NCBI GenBank assembly: GCA_958417695.1
Contig: CATZDQ010000097.1
Span: 1 to 6,574 of the forward strand
DNA length: 6,574 nucleotides
From: an uncultured Clostridiaceae bacterium
Lineage (GTDB): Bacteria > Bacillota > Clostridia > TANB77 > CAG-508
Direction of reading: 5' to 3'
Shown here: positions 5,641-6,574 of the stretch, one piece after another
Position numbering within the stretch: position 1 is the stretch's first letter
How the letters are laid out: the number at the start of each line of letters is the position of its first letter
The notes under the pieces: model-generated
The model's input: only the letters and a program-made list of their open reading frames with translations
What the model was told of the DNA's origin: nothing
Database searches by the model: none
Translations under genes and position numbers: made by a program

Positions 5641-6411
5641 TTAAAACAACTCTTGAGAAACTAATTCTCTTAAGTTTATGGAAACATGTCTTATGCAATC
5701 TGTTTTATCCTCTGGCGTAAAAATTGACCAGCATCGTTCCATCAAATTTTTACGACTATGGTAATTTACTACCTGAAAAAGTCTAACTTTCATTTTGCCA
5801 TTTTCCATTCTTTCTTTGTACAAAAGATAATATCCTTTTTTGAGATATACTCTTTCGCCGCATAACTTTTCTTTTAAGGAACGATACACTTCAATTCTAT
5901 CTGATTTTTCTAGATACAGTCTTTTATCTTTTTCATGAATTTCTGATAAATCAGCAAAACCAGCTTTATACACAAATTTCCAGTCAAATGAACACGCGCC
6001 TCTATAGGACCTTACTCTTAATCCCATCTTTAAAAGTTTCTCTTTTCTGCCTTCTATTTTGGTATATAAAACCATTTCCTTGTGTCTTTGTAAGAAATGA
6101 ATAATGTCTTTTTCACTATCCTGCTCGTCGAAAATTTCTTTAAAATATTGCGAATGTTTATTTAAAGATTTTCGAAGATATGCTACATTTTCTTTCACAA
6201 TCGTTATCCTTTCAGAAGGATGTTTCTCTTCGACATTTTTCAAACTTTCTGAAAAAATATAAACCTTGTTTCCGAAAAATGTATTATTTCCTAATAGATT
6301 TCTTAAAGACTCCAATTCTAAAATTGATGCATCTAGTAATATTTCCTCATCTTGTAAAAAATATTCCTTTATGCAGGCTTGTATCCGCTTTTCTTTCTGT
6401 TCCTTATTCAT
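5641..6411 (-). CDS. Unrecognised 256-residue protein, N-terminal half weakly PIN-like
   Basis: I do not recognise this protein. It is charged, lysine- and glutamate-rich, with no signal peptide or membrane segment, so probably cytoplasmic. Residues 23-136 have the outline of a PIN-type nuclease fold: a strand with an acidic residue (EILLDASILE, Asp27), a middle helical part with a strand at about 49-53 (KVYIF), an acidic stretch before a helix (DEQDSEKDIIHFL, 95-106), then a strand and turn (EMVLYTKIEGRKEKLLKMGLRV, 112-133) like the PIN pattern of a strand, T-x-D and a Gly-x-x-V end. The last acidic position is not conserved (TKIE), so activity is uncertain. Residues 165-256 look beta-rich (ERVYLKKGYYLLYKE, VRLFQVVNYHS). 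The ATG at 6411 follows GGAGGG. It has its own promoter and terminator, so it is likely monocistronic. Confidence 0.8.
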   Translation of the reverse strand: MNKEQKEKRIQACIKEYFLQDEEILLDASILELESLRNLLGNNTFFGNKVYIFSESLKNVEEKHPSERITIVKENVAYLRKSLNKHSQYFKEIFDEQDSEKDIIHFLQRHKEMVLYTKIEGRKEKLLKMGLRVRSYRGACSFDWKFVYKAGFADLSEIHEKDKRLYLEKSDRIEVYRSLKEKLCGERVYLKKGYYLLYKERMENGKMKVRLFQVVNYHSRKNLMERCWSIFTPEDKTDCIRHVSINLRELVSQELF

Positions 6412-6457
6412 TTTCTGCCCTCCATTGTCTTTTTTATTGGTTTTTTCTACAAAAATA

Positions 6458-6478
6458 TTTCGTTCTCATAGAATGAAA
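6458..6478. repeat. Hairpin in the 5' leader of the 256-residue gene
   Basis: TTTCGTTCT (6458-6466) and AGAATGAAA (6470-6478) form a 9-bp inverted repeat around CAT, between the promoter and start codon of the 6411-5641 gene. On the minus (leader) strand one pair is a C-A mismatch; on the plus strand it is G-U. It could be a leader hairpin or an operator half-site pair. Nothing shows its function. Confidence 0.35.
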
Positions 6479-6495
6479 ATAAACCCATGTTTTAC

Positions 6496-6524
6496 ATTAT
6501 ACTATCTTTTTACATAATACGCAA
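6496..6524 (-). promoter_or_regulatory. Strong sigma-A promoter of the 256-residue gene
   Basis: The minus strand has TTGCGT (6524-6519), a 17-base spacer and a perfect TATAAT (6501-6496). The start site would fall near 6489, giving a leader of about 78 bases before the ATG at 6411. Upstream, 6525-6574 is AT-rich and contains no gene that I can see. Confidence 0.8.
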
Positions 6525-6574
6525 GTTTTTCATTTTTTCTGGTTACAACTTAACACAAAAATGATATTAGTTTT

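Noticed and set aside
6180..6517. Two overlapping plus-strand open frames opposite the start of the 256-residue gene
   Set aside because: They cross the promoter, leader and start of a minus-strand gene with good signals; phenylalanine- and serine-rich shadow composition.

Overview
The window reads as an AT-rich Firmicute chromosome segment, most likely from a member of the class Clostridia. This rests on the base composition, strong AGGAGG-type ribosome binding sites, a tRNA-Phe T-box leader in front of pheS, and the sequence character of PheS, PheT and RecD2. I cannot name a species. All supported genes lie on the minus strand, so transcription runs from high to low coordinates. I see no plus-strand gene.

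In transcription order: (1) 6411-5641 is an unrecognised 256-residue protein with its own very good promoter (TTGCGT, 17 bp, TATAAT) and a hairpin behind it. Its first half weakly resembles a PIN-type nuclease fold. (2) 5561-5202 holds a promoter and a phenylalanine T-box leader with UUC specifier, stem III, antiterminator and a competing terminator. (3) pheS (5201-4167) and pheT (4122-1750) are the two subunits of phenylalanyl-tRNA synthetase and form a T-box-controlled operon. A GGGAC-type repeat sits at their junction. (4) 1709-1661 is a 49-base near-perfect palindrome that probably ends the pheST transcript. (5) 1608-1255 is a 117-residue protein with one membrane segment and a short piece resembling the start of a GT-A glycosyltransferase fold. 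(6) 1274-1140 is an intergenic stretch with strong hairpins and an open frame carrying a CPxG-type cysteine motif, but with no normal start codon before that motif. (7) 1124-1 is the first half of recD2, starting at TTG and cut by the window edge after Walker A.

The pheST part is ordinary housekeeping with a classical amino-acid-starvation switch: uncharged tRNA-Phe pairs with the leader, blocks the terminator and raises synthesis of the enzyme that charges it. The other genes show no clear functional link to pheST. The least ordinary parts are the cysteine-motif frame and hairpins upstream of recD2, the recurring GGGAC-type repeats just downstream of three stop codons, and the unrecognised 256-residue protein. 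I did not find a convincing new multi-gene system.
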